A DNA stretch of 64,000 nt from Candidatus Coprenecus pullicola (GTDB taxonomy: Bacteria > Bacteroidota > Bacteroidia > Bacteroidales > UBA932). The stretch is from contig DVHR01000086.1 of assembly GCA_018711925.1 (NCBI GenBank), positions 1 through 64,000 of the forward strand. The letters are read 5' to 3'. A program made the translations under genes and the position numbers. This document shows, in pieces, positions 45,940 through 55,887 of this stretch (the stretch's first letter is position 1; every line of letters starts with the position of its first letter). The notes beneath the pieces were generated by a model. That model saw only the letters and a list, made by a program, of their open reading frames with translations. It searched no databases and was not told the DNA's origin.

Positions 45940-46097
45940 AACTCATTAACTTTTACACCAATATCATATAAGGACATGCCTAACGCATACAAATTTAGGA
46001 TTAATATCAAAAAAGTGGACAACCCGTGTATGAAAATTTGACAAGAAAAATCAGAGCCAAAAAGTTAAAGCATTAATTTTCAATACATTAATAATTA

Positions 46098-46113
46098 TGG
46101 CATCATTATGGCA
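46098..46113 (+). promoter_or_regulatory. Sigma-54 (-24/-12) promoter
   Basis: TGGCATCATTATGGCA vs consensus TGGCACGRNNNTTGCW; -24 GG and -12 GC at the correct 10-bp spacing; 33 nt upstream of ATG 46146 and divergent from the sigma-54 regulator. Confidence 0.72.
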
Positions 46114-46145
46114 ATATATTCACTTCAGATTAACAACGACAAAAT

Positions 46146-47576
46146 ATGAGACACACTTTCTATAATAAAGTCCTGACCGTGGCGCTGATGCTGGCAGCCG
46201 GCCTGACTTCCGGCCAGGTCAAAGCCGCGGCCCAGTGGCGCACGGACATCCCGGCGGCTTACTATGGGACAGGCTCATACGGCCAGACTGGACAGCCTGC
46301 TGAGACATGGACCCTGCACGACTGCATGCAGTACGCCGTGACCAACTCCCCTCAGATGAAGCTCCAGCAGGCCACCAATGATGACCGGCGCATAGACCGC
46401 CGCGAGGCCGCCCTTAACTTCATCCCCTCCATATCAGCCGGAGTGGGAGGCACGGTCAACTTCGGGCGCATGATCGACCCGGAGACCAACATGTACACCA
46501 ACACGACCACATTCAACAACTCCTACAGCCTGTCAGCCGATATGGACATATTCAACGGCTTCTCAGCAGTCAACAACCTGAGGATAGCCAAGACAGCTGT
46601 GCTGCTCGGAGTTCAGGAGGAACAGATTACGAAGGACGATATCTGTCTTCAAGTCATTCAGGCCTATTACAATGTTCTTTACAACCAAGGCATGGTCGAT
46701 CTGGCCCGCGAGCAGCTTGAAGAGACCCGCAATACTCTGGAGCAGGCCCGTACCCAGTGCGAGTTAGGCCTGAAGAGCAGTGCCGACGTATTGCAGATAG
46801 AGTCCGATCTGGCATCCAAGGACTTCAATCTCACCAAGATGGAGAATACTCTGGAACAGTCCGTCCTGACTCTGAAAAGTGTGATGTACTACCCCTTGGA
46901 CGAGGCATTGGAGATAGCGGTCGTCGAGCCGTCAGTGCTGTTCAGCCCGTTCGCCGCTGAAAGCAACGCCGACAGCATAGCCTCGGCAGCCCGCGGATTC
47001 CTGCCCGAGTTCAAAGCCGAGGAATACAAGGTGCGCAATGCCGAGTACGAGCTGAAGACCGCACGCTGGAGCCTGGTGCCCTACATCTACGCTCAGGGCG
47101 GATACTCCACCGGCTACGTCTACGACCGCTCCTATGCCGTCAACGCCCCGTTCTGGAGCCAGATGACCGACAAGCAGGGACAGTACGTCGGCATCGGCAT
47201 CAGCATCCCCATCTTCAACAGCCTCTACAAGTACAATCAGATAGCCCGCAAGCGCAATGCCCTGAGCACAGCCGAGGCCAATAGGGACATCAAGTACCAG
47301 GAAGTCGAGGTGGAGATACGCAAGGCAGTGCAGGACATGAGGGGAGCCGCCAAGGAGTTCATCTCGGCGGACAAGAAGGTCAGCGCCCTGTCTATGTCGC
47401 ATCAGGCCAACACCCGCAAATACGAGGAAGGACTGATGACTGTCATAGAGCTGCAGACCAGTTCCAACAGCCTGTTGGAGGCCAAGGCCCAGCGTCTCAA
47501 CTGCGGCCTGCAGTACCTGCTCAAAGAGAGGGTGGTCATGTATTATAAGGGAATAACATATCTGGATCAAGAATAA
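46146..47576 (+). CDS. TolC-family outer-membrane protein (exporter cassette 1)
   Basis: ETWTLHDCMQYAVTNSPQMKLQQATNDDRRIDRREA...; TolC repeats; signal peptide. Confidence 0.92.
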   Translation: MRHTFYNKVLTVALMLAAGLTSGQVKAAAQWRTDIPAAYYGTGSYGQTGQPAETWTLHDCMQYAVTNSPQMKLQQATNDDRRIDRREAALNFIPSISAGVGGTVNFGRMIDPETNMYTNTTTFNNSYSLSADMDIFNGFSAVNNLRIAKTAVLLGVQEEQITKDDICLQVIQAYYNVLYNQGMVDLAREQLEETRNTLEQARTQCELGLKSSADVLQIESDLASKDFNLTKMENTLEQSVLTLKSVMYYPLDEALEIAVVEPSVLFSPFAAESNADSIASAARGFLPEFKAEEYKVRNAEYELKTARWSLVPYIYAQGGYSTGYVYDRSYAVNAPFWSQMTDKQGQYVGIGISIPIFNSLYKYNQIARKRNALSTAEANRDIKYQEVEVEIRKAVQDMRGAAKEFISADKKVSALSMSHQANTRKYEEGLMTVIELQTSSNSLLEAKAQRLNCGLQYLLKERVVMYYKGITYLDQE

Positions 47577-47587
47577 AATTTATAGAC

Positions 47588-48856
47588 ATGGATAGAGTAA
47601 TTGAACAGAAAAAAGGTATCCGCGCGGTATTCCGCAAGAAGAACATCCCGTACTTCCTCGCAGGAATATTCGTAATATTCGTCCTCTGGCTGCTGCTCAG
47701 GGACAAGTCCTCCACCCTCAAGGTGGACGCCAACACCATCACTGTCGGCGATGTCCGCCAGGGTGAGTTCGACGACTACGTAAGAGTTTCCGGACAGGTA
47801 CAGCCGATCACCGTCGTGCAGGTATCCCTGCTGGAGAGCGGAGTCGTACAGGAAAAACTGATAGAGGCCGGCTCGATGGTCCGCAAGGGCGATGTGCTGG
47901 TGCGTCTCTCCAACAACACCCTCAGCCTTCAGATACTCCAGAGCGAGGCAGACCTTGCCGAACAGGAGAACTTCCTGAGGAACACCACCGTAACCATGGA
48001 GCAGGAAAAGCTGGACCTGGAAAAACAGCGCCTGGAATATGCCATCGACACCGAGCGCAAGAGGCGCAAATACGAGCAGTACCGCCGTCTGGACGAGGAG
48101 CAGCTGGTAGCCCACGAGGAATACCTTCAGGCCAAGGAGGACTATGAACTGGCCGTCAAGAGCCTGGAGCTCATCATCGCCCGCCAGAAGCAGGACTCCA
48201 TATACCGTTCCGTACAGATGAACAACCTTGAGGAAAGCCTCGAGAGCATGCGCCGGAGCATCCAGCTGGTACGTGAGAGGGTAGAGAACCTCAACGTCAA
48301 GTCCCCCATCGACGGACAGCTCGGCTCGCTGGACGTAATCCTCGGCCAGTCCATCCCCGAAGGCACCAAGATAGGCCAGGTCAACGACTTGTCAGACTAC
48401 AAGATAGAGGCCAAGATAGACGAGCACTACATCGACCGCGTACAGTCCGGCCTGAGCGCCACCTTCGAGCGCCAGGGCTCCACCTTCGGCACCGTAGTGG
48501 AGAAAGTCTACCCCGAGGTGACTGACGGCCAGTTCAAGGCCGACTTCTACTTCACCGGCGAGCGCCCCGACAACATCCGCATCGGCCAGACCTACTATCT
48601 CAACCTCCAGCTCGGACAGCCTACCCAGTCGGTCTACATCCCCCGCGGAGTATTCTACCAGTCCACGGGAGGCACCTGGATCTACGTGCTCTCAGAGGAC
48701 GGCACCAAGGCCTACCGCCGCGACATCCGCATCGGCCGCCAGAACCCCCAGTACTATGAGGTACTCGAGGGCCTGAAACCGGGCGAGAAGGTCATCATCT
48801 CCAACTACGAGAACTACGGCAAGAACGACGTCCTCATCCTTCAGAACAAGAAATAA
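47588..48856 (+). CDS. HlyD/MacA-type periplasmic adaptor
   Basis: One TM; VRVSGQVQPITVVQVSLLESGVVQEKLIEAGSMVRKGDVLVRLSN...VKSPIDGQLGSLDVILGQSIPEGTKIGQVND. Confidence 0.92.
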   Translation: MDRVIEQKKGIRAVFRKKNIPYFLAGIFVIFVLWLLLRDKSSTLKVDANTITVGDVRQGEFDDYVRVSGQVQPITVVQVSLLESGVVQEKLIEAGSMVRKGDVLVRLSNNTLSLQILQSEADLAEQENFLRNTTVTMEQEKLDLEKQRLEYAIDTERKRRKYEQYRRLDEEQLVAHEEYLQAKEDYELAVKSLELIIARQKQDSIYRSVQMNNLEESLESMRRSIQLVRERVENLNVKSPIDGQLGSLDVILGQSIPEGTKIGQVNDLSDYKIEAKIDEHYIDRVQSGLSATFERQGSTFGTVVEKVYPEVTDGQFKADFYFTGERPDNIRIGQTYYLNLQLGQPTQSVYIPRGVFYQSTGGTWIYVLSEDGTKAYRRDIRIGRQNPQYYEVLEGLKPGEKVIISNYENYGKNDVLILQNKK

Positions 48857-48880
48857 ACATCCACCCTCAGACCATCGGTT

Positions 48881-51244
48881 ATGAAAAAACTCAACATAGG
48901 CATCTTCAAGGTCCTCTCCCTCGCGGTGGGACTCGCGGTCGGGCTGGTGCTCATAGCCAAGATTACCTTCGAGAGCAGCTATGACAAGTTCTATCCCGAC
49001 TGGCAGGACATCTATTGCATCACATCGGAGTACACAAAGGCAAGTGAGGAAGGTACTTCGCAATACAGCCAGACCCCCGGAGCGGTAGCGTACTACTTCG
49101 GGCAGGAAATTCCTCAGATCATGTACGGCACACGCGCCACCCCCATTGTCTTCGATGATCAGAGCAATGTCTACACTCAGGACAACCGCAAGCTGACAGT
49201 CCACAGCCAGGTAGTCCTCATCGACACCAACCATTTCAAGGTATTTCCCCGTCCCATACTCACCGGAGACCCCGTGAACGTGCTTTCCAACTGGAACCGC
49301 GCGATGATCTCCCGCTCATTCGCCGAGATGCTGGGAGGTGTGGAGAAAGCCGTAGGACAGCTTATTTTCCTGGAGGAATACCGGACTATCCCGATAGAGG
49401 TCGGCGGTGTCTTCGAGGACATCCCCGAGAACTCCTCTTTCCGCTTCGACATCGGAATATCCCTCGATGCGATGGACGAGATGATGCGCATGATGGGATC
49501 CGACTTCCGCTCCACCATGAACTGGGTGGGCAATGACCGCTACATCAGCCGCGTGAAGCTCTATCCGGGCACAGATCCCGCCTCCCTGGAGGACGCGCTC
49601 ACGACCGTGGAGGACAAATACCTGCCCCTGGAGGACCTGAAATCCGCAGGCGTGGACATCCACTATACCCTGTCCCCGCTTACCGCCGAGCACTCCTCGT
49701 CCCCCGGCACCAAGAGAACCAACCTCATTCTCGGAGTGGTGGCGGCCGCCCTGATTCTCGCATCGGTATTGAACTACATCATGATAGTCATCTCCTCCCT
49801 GCTCGGCAGGGCTAAGGGGCTGGCCGTGCGCCGCTGCTACGGAGCCGGAAACGGCAGCATCATGGGCATTGTCTTCAAGGAGACCCTCATCAACCTTGCA
49901 GTATCTCTCGTATTGGCAGTACTGCTTATCATTGCCCTCCGCAACCCGATAGAGTACGTACTGACCACCTCCCTCGGAGCATTGTTCTCCCCCCAGAGCC
50001 TGTGGGTGCTGGCTCTTACCGTTGCCGTCGTACTGCTCATTGCCGCTTGGATTCCAGGACGGGCCTTCCAGAGCATCCCCATCGCAGTGGCATTCCGCAA
50101 CTATGTTGACAACAAGAAGATATGGAAGCGTACCCTGCTTTTCCTCCAGATAGTACTCGCATCATTGCTCATATCCCTGCTCAGCCTGATCGCCATGCAG
50201 TACAACCGGTGGGTCAATGACGATCCCGGATTTGATTATGACCGACTGGTAGGCTGCCCCATGTCAGGTGTCCCGTATTCTACCCGCAATGCCCTGCTGC
50301 AGAGCGTAAGCAGCGTTCCCGGAGTCGAGATTGCCGGCACGGCGGACGAGACCATGCTGTTCTACTGCAGTGGAAACAATGTGTACATGCCGGGAGAGAG
50401 CGAGGAGCTTTTCAATGTCGGCGACCTCTACTCGGCCAACGCCAACTGGAGCGGGCTCTTCGGCATCGACATCGTCGAGGGCCGCAACTTCTCCACCCCC
50501 AAGGAAGTAATGGTGGACGAGAACTTTGCCAAGCGTCTCAGCGAACTGCGCGGATGGACGGACGGAGTCATCGGCAAGCAGATACTGATGACGGAGCACA
50601 GCCAGAGCGGCGATGATGTATTCACCATTGTAGGCGTGTTCGAGGATGTCCGCGTCGGTACGGTAGTATACGAGGACACCCGGCCCAACATACTGTTCTA
50701 CAACGAGAACCCTTGTGACTATCTGGTAATCAAGGTATCTTCCATGACTCCGGAGGTACTGTCCGGCATACAGAGCGCGCTGGACAGCGTGGAACCTGAC
50801 CGCTACGAGCTCATGACATACACATCGGCCATCTACGATGCCTACCAGCCCGCCAGGACCATACGCGAGTCTATTCTCGCGGCAGGTGTGGTGACAGTGC
50901 TGATAGCCCTGTTCGGTCTGATAGGATATACCGCTGACGAGACCGGACGCAGACGCAAGGAAGTGGCCCTGCGCAAGATCAACGGAGCACAACCGGGACA
51001 GATTATCGGTATCTTTATCCGCGATATCGGACGGCTGGCAGTCATAGCCGTAATAGTGGGATGCGTGGGCTCATACTTCATATTTGACCTTATGCTGAAG
51101 TCATTCGATGTGAAGGCGACAGCTCCGGTATGGCTGTTCATCGCAGTGGCCGCGGCCCTGTTGGGATTACTGGCCGCCGTGGTCATCGCCCGCTGCTACG
51201 ATATAGCCAGGAGCAACCCGGCTGACTCCCTGCGGGCCGAATGA
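48881..51244 (+). CDS. ABC transporter permease (FtsX/MacB-like), 787 aa
   Basis: MacB-PCD-like periplasmic domain and two FtsX modules (YTADETGRRRKEVALRKINGAQPGQIIGIFIRD). Confidence 0.9.
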   Translation: MKKLNIGIFKVLSLAVGLAVGLVLIAKITFESSYDKFYPDWQDIYCITSEYTKASEEGTSQYSQTPGAVAYYFGQEIPQIMYGTRATPIVFDDQSNVYTQDNRKLTVHSQVVLIDTNHFKVFPRPILTGDPVNVLSNWNRAMISRSFAEMLGGVEKAVGQLIFLEEYRTIPIEVGGVFEDIPENSSFRFDIGISLDAMDEMMRMMGSDFRSTMNWVGNDRYISRVKLYPGTDPASLEDALTTVEDKYLPLEDLKSAGVDIHYTLSPLTAEHSSSPGTKRTNLILGVVAAALILASVLNYIMIVISSLLGRAKGLAVRRCYGAGNGSIMGIVFKETLINLAVSLVLAVLLIIALRNPIEYVLTTSLGALFSPQSLWVLALTVAVVLLIAAWIPGRAFQSIPIAVAFRNYVDNKKIWKRTLLFLQIVLASLLISLLSLIAMQYNRWVNDDPGFDYDRLVGCPMSGVPYSTRNALLQSVSSVPGVEIAGTADETMLFYCSGNNVYMPGESEELFNVGDLYSANANWSGLFGIDIVEGRNFSTPKEVMVDENFAKRLSELRGWTDGVIGKQILMTEHSQSGDDVFTIVGVFEDVRVGTVVYEDTRPNILFYNENPCDYLVIKVSSMTPEVLSGIQSALDSVEPDRYELMTYTSAIYDAYQPARTIRESILAAGVVTVLIALFGLIGYTADETGRRRKEVALRKINGAQPGQIIGIFIRDIGRLAVIAVIVGCVGSYFIFDLMLKSFDVKATAPVWLFIAVAAALLGLLAAVVIARCYDIARSNPADSLRAE

Positions 51245-51280
51245 TATTGATTTTCGGAATTTAAATTGCACATTTAAAAT

Positions 51281-53644
51281 ATGAGACTCAGATTCAACAG
51301 ACACCAAACCTTCTCCACCGTCCTCAACGTCATAGGACTGACCCTGGCTTTCTCGGTCTTCCTGATACTGACGGTACAGGTGGTGTATGACACCAGGTAC
51401 GACCTGAACTATCCGGACACGGACAAGATAGTAAGGCTGGAGTACTCCGACCCTACTTCGCCGGGCGTTTACGGAGTGCAGCTGTCCAGACCTTTCATAG
51501 AAAATCTGAAGACTTTCTTCCCCCAGGCGGAGGCCGTATCCTGCTACTGGTACTACAAGAACGGCAACCGCAGTCCGTTCAAGGAGGCCAATACCGAGAC
51601 ACCGGGCATCATGCTGCGGTACACCCAGACCGACTTCGACCTGCTTCGGGTATTCCCGTTCGAATTCATAGAGGGCGATACCTCCGGTTACCGGGCTCCC
51701 GGCACAGCGGTCATCTCCCAGAAAGCGGCTGCCAAGGTCTTCGGCAGCCAGTCTCCCGTGGGCAAGGACATCCAGTTCGACACCAAGAGCGGAGACGGCA
51801 GTTCCTGGCGCATCGTAGCAGTGTACAAGGACTTCCCGGACAACTCCAGCATGGACAACGACCTGCTGCTCAATTTAGGCGACTACTCCATGACCAACTA
51901 TTCGGAATGGAGCTACCCCTGCTACATGAAGATGAGGACATTCGAGGGCGTAGAGCCGCTGCTGGACTCGCTCGGGGCCGTGATGTTCGGTGAGGATTCG
52001 GAATTTAAGGATCAGGTTGACTTCCGTCTGAGCCACCTGCATGACGCCTACTACGCCCGCGACGTGGAAGGAGACAACATGGCCAAGGGCAACCGCTCCA
52101 CCACCATGACCCTTCTCACCGTCTCGATACTGGTGCTGCTGATAGCGATTATCAACTTCGTCAACTTCGCCATGGCCTCCGTGCCCTTCAGTATCAAGAG
52201 CATCAACACCCGCAGAGTCATCGGCTCGACCCGCGGACAGCAGATACGGGCACAGCTCTGGCGGGCCCTCGGACTGGTGCTGCTGGCCTTTGCCCTGAGC
52301 GTGAGCATGATGTCCCTTGCGGCCACCTCCTCCATCGCCTCCAACATATCCGGCTCGCTCCGGGTAGCGGACAACCTCCCGATTATCCTTATAGGCTTAG
52401 GCGTGGCTGTAGTCACCGCATTCATCGCCGGTATCTTCCCGGCCCGCTACAGCACCTCCTTCAACCCGGCCATGGTCCTCAAAGGCTCCTTCTCCCTCTC
52501 GGCCAAGGGCCGCAAGATGCGCTCGGTCCTCGTGGGCTTCCAGTACGTCATCTCCTTTATCCTGATACTCTGCTCGCTGTTCATCACAGTGCAGATTAAG
52601 TACATGAAGAGCTACGACATGGGCTTCGACCGGGAGCAGACAGTGGAGTTCTTCGTAAGCAGCAAGATCGGCAGCAGCCGCGAGACCCTCAGGCAGATGC
52701 TCCTGGAGAATCCCAACATCACCGATATCACATTTGCCGGCAACCAGGTAGTATCCCAGGGCAAGATGGGTTGGGGACGCACGTATCAGGGTCAGAGAGT
52801 GCAGATGGACTGCCTACCCGTAGACCCCAACTTCATCTCGTTCTTCGGGATGGAAATAGCAGAAGGCCGCGACTTCACCGAGTCGGACAACCTGAACCCC
52901 AACGGCACATTTATCGTCAACCAGGCCTTCATGGCCAAATACCCCTTCCTCCGTCTCGGTCTGAAATTCTCCGGGCATCAGGGTGACGACATGCCCGCCG
53001 AGATAGTCGGCATAGTCAAGGACTTCAACTTCCAGCCCCTACAGTACAGCGTGGCCCCCATCGTACTCTACAACTTCGGTTCCGAACCCTGGTGGCCCCT
53101 GACCGTCGGCTACGCCAAAGTCCTGCCCGGCAACGTCCAGGAGACCTTCAAGTTCATCCGGGAGAAATGCGCCGAGCTGGACCCCACATTCGATACCTCC
53201 TCCATGGGCCTGTACTTCATGGATGAAGGCATCGGAAGGCTCTACCAGAAAGAGGACAACCTCAACCGCCTGATCACCACCGCAGCATTGATTTCCCTGC
53301 TGATATCCGTCATCGGCATCCTCGGCCTCGTCTACTTCGAGACCCAGTTCCGCCGCAAGGAGATAGCCGTACGCAGGGTACACGGCGCATCGGTAGGCGA
53401 GATCCTCGCGATGCTCAACCGCTACTACCTCATCATCACCCTCGTATGCTTCGTAGTGGCCGTGCCCGTCGCCATAGTCATCATCCGCTCCTGGGTAGCC
53501 GCCTTCCCCTACCAGAGCCCCGTGCCGGTATGGATATTCCTCGCCGCACTGCTCATCATCGGCCTGATCACCATAGTGACAGTCACCCTGCAGAGCCGCC
53601 GCGCCGCACTGCGCAACCCTGTAGAGTCCATAGCAAACGAATAA
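51281..53644 (+). CDS. ABC transporter permease (FtsX/MacB-like), 787 aa, paralogue
   Basis: VVYDTRYDLNYPDTDKIVRLEYSD...YFETQFRRKEIAVRRVHGASVGEILAMLNRYYLI. Confidence 0.9.
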   Translation: MRLRFNRHQTFSTVLNVIGLTLAFSVFLILTVQVVYDTRYDLNYPDTDKIVRLEYSDPTSPGVYGVQLSRPFIENLKTFFPQAEAVSCYWYYKNGNRSPFKEANTETPGIMLRYTQTDFDLLRVFPFEFIEGDTSGYRAPGTAVISQKAAAKVFGSQSPVGKDIQFDTKSGDGSSWRIVAVYKDFPDNSSMDNDLLLNLGDYSMTNYSEWSYPCYMKMRTFEGVEPLLDSLGAVMFGEDSEFKDQVDFRLSHLHDAYYARDVEGDNMAKGNRSTTMTLLTVSILVLLIAIINFVNFAMASVPFSIKSINTRRVIGSTRGQQIRAQLWRALGLVLLAFALSVSMMSLAATSSIASNISGSLRVADNLPIILIGLGVAVVTAFIAGIFPARYSTSFNPAMVLKGSFSLSAKGRKMRSVLVGFQYVISFILILCSLFITVQIKYMKSYDMGFDREQTVEFFVSSKIGSSRETLRQMLLENPNITDITFAGNQVVSQGKMGWGRTYQGQRVQMDCLPVDPNFISFFGMEIAEGRDFTESDNLNPNGTFIVNQAFMAKYPFLRLGLKFSGHQGDDMPAEIVGIVKDFNFQPLQYSVAPIVLYNFGSEPWWPLTVGYAKVLPGNVQETFKFIREKCAELDPTFDTSSMGLYFMDEGIGRLYQKEDNLNRLITTAALISLLISVIGILGLVYFETQFRRKEIAVRRVHGASVGEILAMLNRYYLIITLVCFVVAVPVAIVIIRSWVAAFPYQSPVPVWIFLAALLIIGLITIVTVTLQSRRAALRNPVESIANE

Positions 53645-53689
53645 ACCTTTAAGGACATAAACGACAAACCAATTAAATTATAAACCGTT

Positions 53690-54370
53690 ATGATACACGT
53701 AGAGAACTTAAGCAAGGTGTTCCGCACCGAAGAGATTGAGACCGTAGCCCTCAACAACGTCTCCTTCGACATCAAGCAGGGCGAATTCGTAGCCGTCATG
53801 GGCCCCTCCGGCTGCGGCAAGTCCACCCTCCTCAACATCCTCGGCCTCCTCGACAACCCCACCTCGGGCAAGTACGAGCTGCTCGGCAAGGAAGTAGGCT
53901 CGCTGAAAGAGAAAGAGCGCACTCAGTACCGCAAAGGCAACATCGGCTTCGTATTCCAGAGCTTCAACCTCATCGATGAGCTGAACGTGTTCGAGAACGT
54001 GGAACTGCCGCTCATCTACATGAAGATCAAGGCATCACAGCGCAAGCAGATGGTCACGGACATCCTCAAGCGCATGAACATCGCCCACCGCGCCTCCCAT
54101 TTTCCCCAGCAGCTCTCCGGAGGTCAGCAGCAGAGGGTGGCCATCGCCCGCGCCGTCATCGCCAACCCCAAGCTCATCCTCGCCGACGAGCCCACCGGTA
54201 ACCTCGACTCCAAGAACGGCAAGGAGGTAATGGAGCTCCTCACAGAGCTCAACCGCGAAGGCACCACCATCCTTATGGTGACACACTCCATCAAGGACTC
54301 CAACTACGCCCAGCGCGTCATCAACCTCTTCGACGGCAGCATCGTCACCGACGTCAAGAACGAATTATAG
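53690..54370 (+). CDS. ABC transporter ATP-binding protein (LolD/MacB-N type)
   Basis: [44 protein letters not shown]. Confidence 0.96.
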   Translation: MIHVENLSKVFRTEEIETVALNNVSFDIKQGEFVAVMGPSGCGKSTLLNILGLLDNPTSGKYELLGKEVGSLKEKERTQYRKGNIGFVFQSFNLIDELNVFENVELPLIYMKIKASQRKQMVTDILKRMNIAHRASHFPQQLSGGQQQRVAIARAVIANPKLILADEPTGNLDSKNGKEVMELLTELNREGTTILMVTHSIKDSNYAQRVINLFDGSIVTDVKNEL

Positions 54371-54393
54371 TCTGATCTACATATTTTATTACC

Positions 54394-54440
54394 GAAAGGC
54401 CGGCTGTACGGACAATCTCCGCTCAACCGGCCTTTCCTTT
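54394..54440 (+). terminator. Terminator between exporter cassettes 1 and 2
   Basis: GAAAGGCCGG...CCGGCCTTTCCTTT. Confidence 0.75.
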
Positions 54441-54504
54441 CCGGCATTCGTCGGTACAATTCCCCGTTTCGTCCAGTTTGTTTGCAGTCCGGCCGCTCTC
54501 ACCG

Positions 54505-54512
54505 TAGTTTTG
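54505..54512 (+). promoter_or_regulatory. TAnnTTTG -7 element for exporter cassette 2
   Basis: TAGTTTTG 18 nt before ATG 54530; TTTG-like -33 around 54476-54483. Confidence 0.4.
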
Positions 54513-54529
54513 TGAAAAACAGAATAAAG

Positions 54530-55876
54530 ATGAGAAAGCTGCTGTGGATATTGCTCATGTGCATACCTGTAACCGCCGTCAGTCAGGACGGGGATACAGC
54601 GAAAGTATGGACTTTGAAAGACTGCATAGACTATGCCTTGGAAAACAACATACAGCTCAGACAGAGCCGTAACGACTATCTTTCCGGCATGGAAGACACC
54701 AAACAGGCAAAGGCAGCAGTGCTGCCTTCCCTGTCAGCATCCACTTCCCAAAGCCTGTCCAATTACCCTTCAAGCGAGGTCTCGGACAACAACATGTACA
54801 CAGGCTCGTACAACTTGAGTGCCAGGATGAGTCTCTTTCAGGGAGGAAGTCTGGCTACGGCAGTCAAACAGAGCAAGGTACAGAACGACATTGACAGGCT
54901 CTACATAGAGGAGACATCCAACGACATCCGCATGGCGATAGTGGAGGCATACATGCAGTGCCTGTATGCCGATGAGTCCGTAACTGTGGCCAGAAGCACT
55001 GCGGATGCTTCGAAGGCCCAGAGGGACAGGGCCGAGGAGATGTGGAAGGCCGGATCCATCAGCAAGGTGGACTTTGCGCAGCTTGAAAGCCAGTGGATGA
55101 GCGACGAATATCAGGTAGTCTCAGCGCAGACCTCCCTGGACAACTACCGACTGGAGTTGAAGCAGCTTCTTGAACTGGATATTATGGAAGAAATGAATCT
55201 TGCCGGGCCTGAGGTGAGTGACGAACAGGTGATGTCGACGTTACCGTCAAAAGTCGACGTGTATATGGCTGCCTTGAGTGCCATGCCTGAGGTTGAGCGT
55301 GGCAGACTGTCCGTCAAGGCCGCCGAGCTGGAGATAAAACAGGCCCGGTCAGGATTCTTTCCTACACTGTCGCTCTCTGCAGGTGTGGGAACCGCCTTCA
55401 TGTCGGCCACAGGAGCAGGTACGGCCACCGGCTCCACCCCAGGCTACAGCTCAGGCAACCAGTATTGGAACAATTTCAACGAGAACATAGGTCTCTCCCT
55501 GAGCATCCCCATCTATTCCAACAGACAGAACCGGACGGCAGTCAACAAAGCCAAGCTGGATGCTGAGAACAGCCGTCTGGAGCAGCAGAATATAGAAAAG
55601 CAACTGCTTCAGGAAGTAGAATCCGCGTATCTCAATGCCGTTTCCTATCAGGCACGCTTCACCGCCTCTGTCAAGCAGACAGAATATGCCCGCCAGAGTT
55701 ACGAACTTACTTATGAGCAATTTTCTTTAGGCGTGAAAAATACGGTGGAGCTTATCACGGCCCAGAACGAGCTTACAGTTGCCGAGCAGGAGACGCTTCA
55801 GGCAAAATACATGACTCTGCTCAACATGGAGCTGCTCAATATCTATCAGGGTAAAGAAATCCAAGGAGAATATTAA
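54530..55876 (+). CDS. TolC-family outer-membrane protein (exporter cassette 2)
   Basis: MRKLLWILLMCIPVTAVSQD signal; VWTLKDCIDYALENNIQLRQSRNDYL. Confidence 0.92.
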   Translation: MRKLLWILLMCIPVTAVSQDGDTAKVWTLKDCIDYALENNIQLRQSRNDYLSGMEDTKQAKAAVLPSLSASTSQSLSNYPSSEVSDNNMYTGSYNLSARMSLFQGGSLATAVKQSKVQNDIDRLYIEETSNDIRMAIVEAYMQCLYADESVTVARSTADASKAQRDRAEEMWKAGSISKVDFAQLESQWMSDEYQVVSAQTSLDNYRLELKQLLELDIMEEMNLAGPEVSDEQVMSTLPSKVDVYMAALSAMPEVERGRLSVKAAELEIKQARSGFFPTLSLSAGVGTAFMSATGAGTATGSTPGYSSGNQYWNNFNENIGLSLSIPIYSNRQNRTAVNKAKLDAENSRLEQQNIEKQLLQEVESAYLNAVSYQARFTASVKQTEYARQSYELTYEQFSLGVKNTVELITAQNELTVAEQETLQAKYMTLLNMELLNIYQGKEIQGEY

Positions 55877-55887
55877 TAAGGAAAGAT

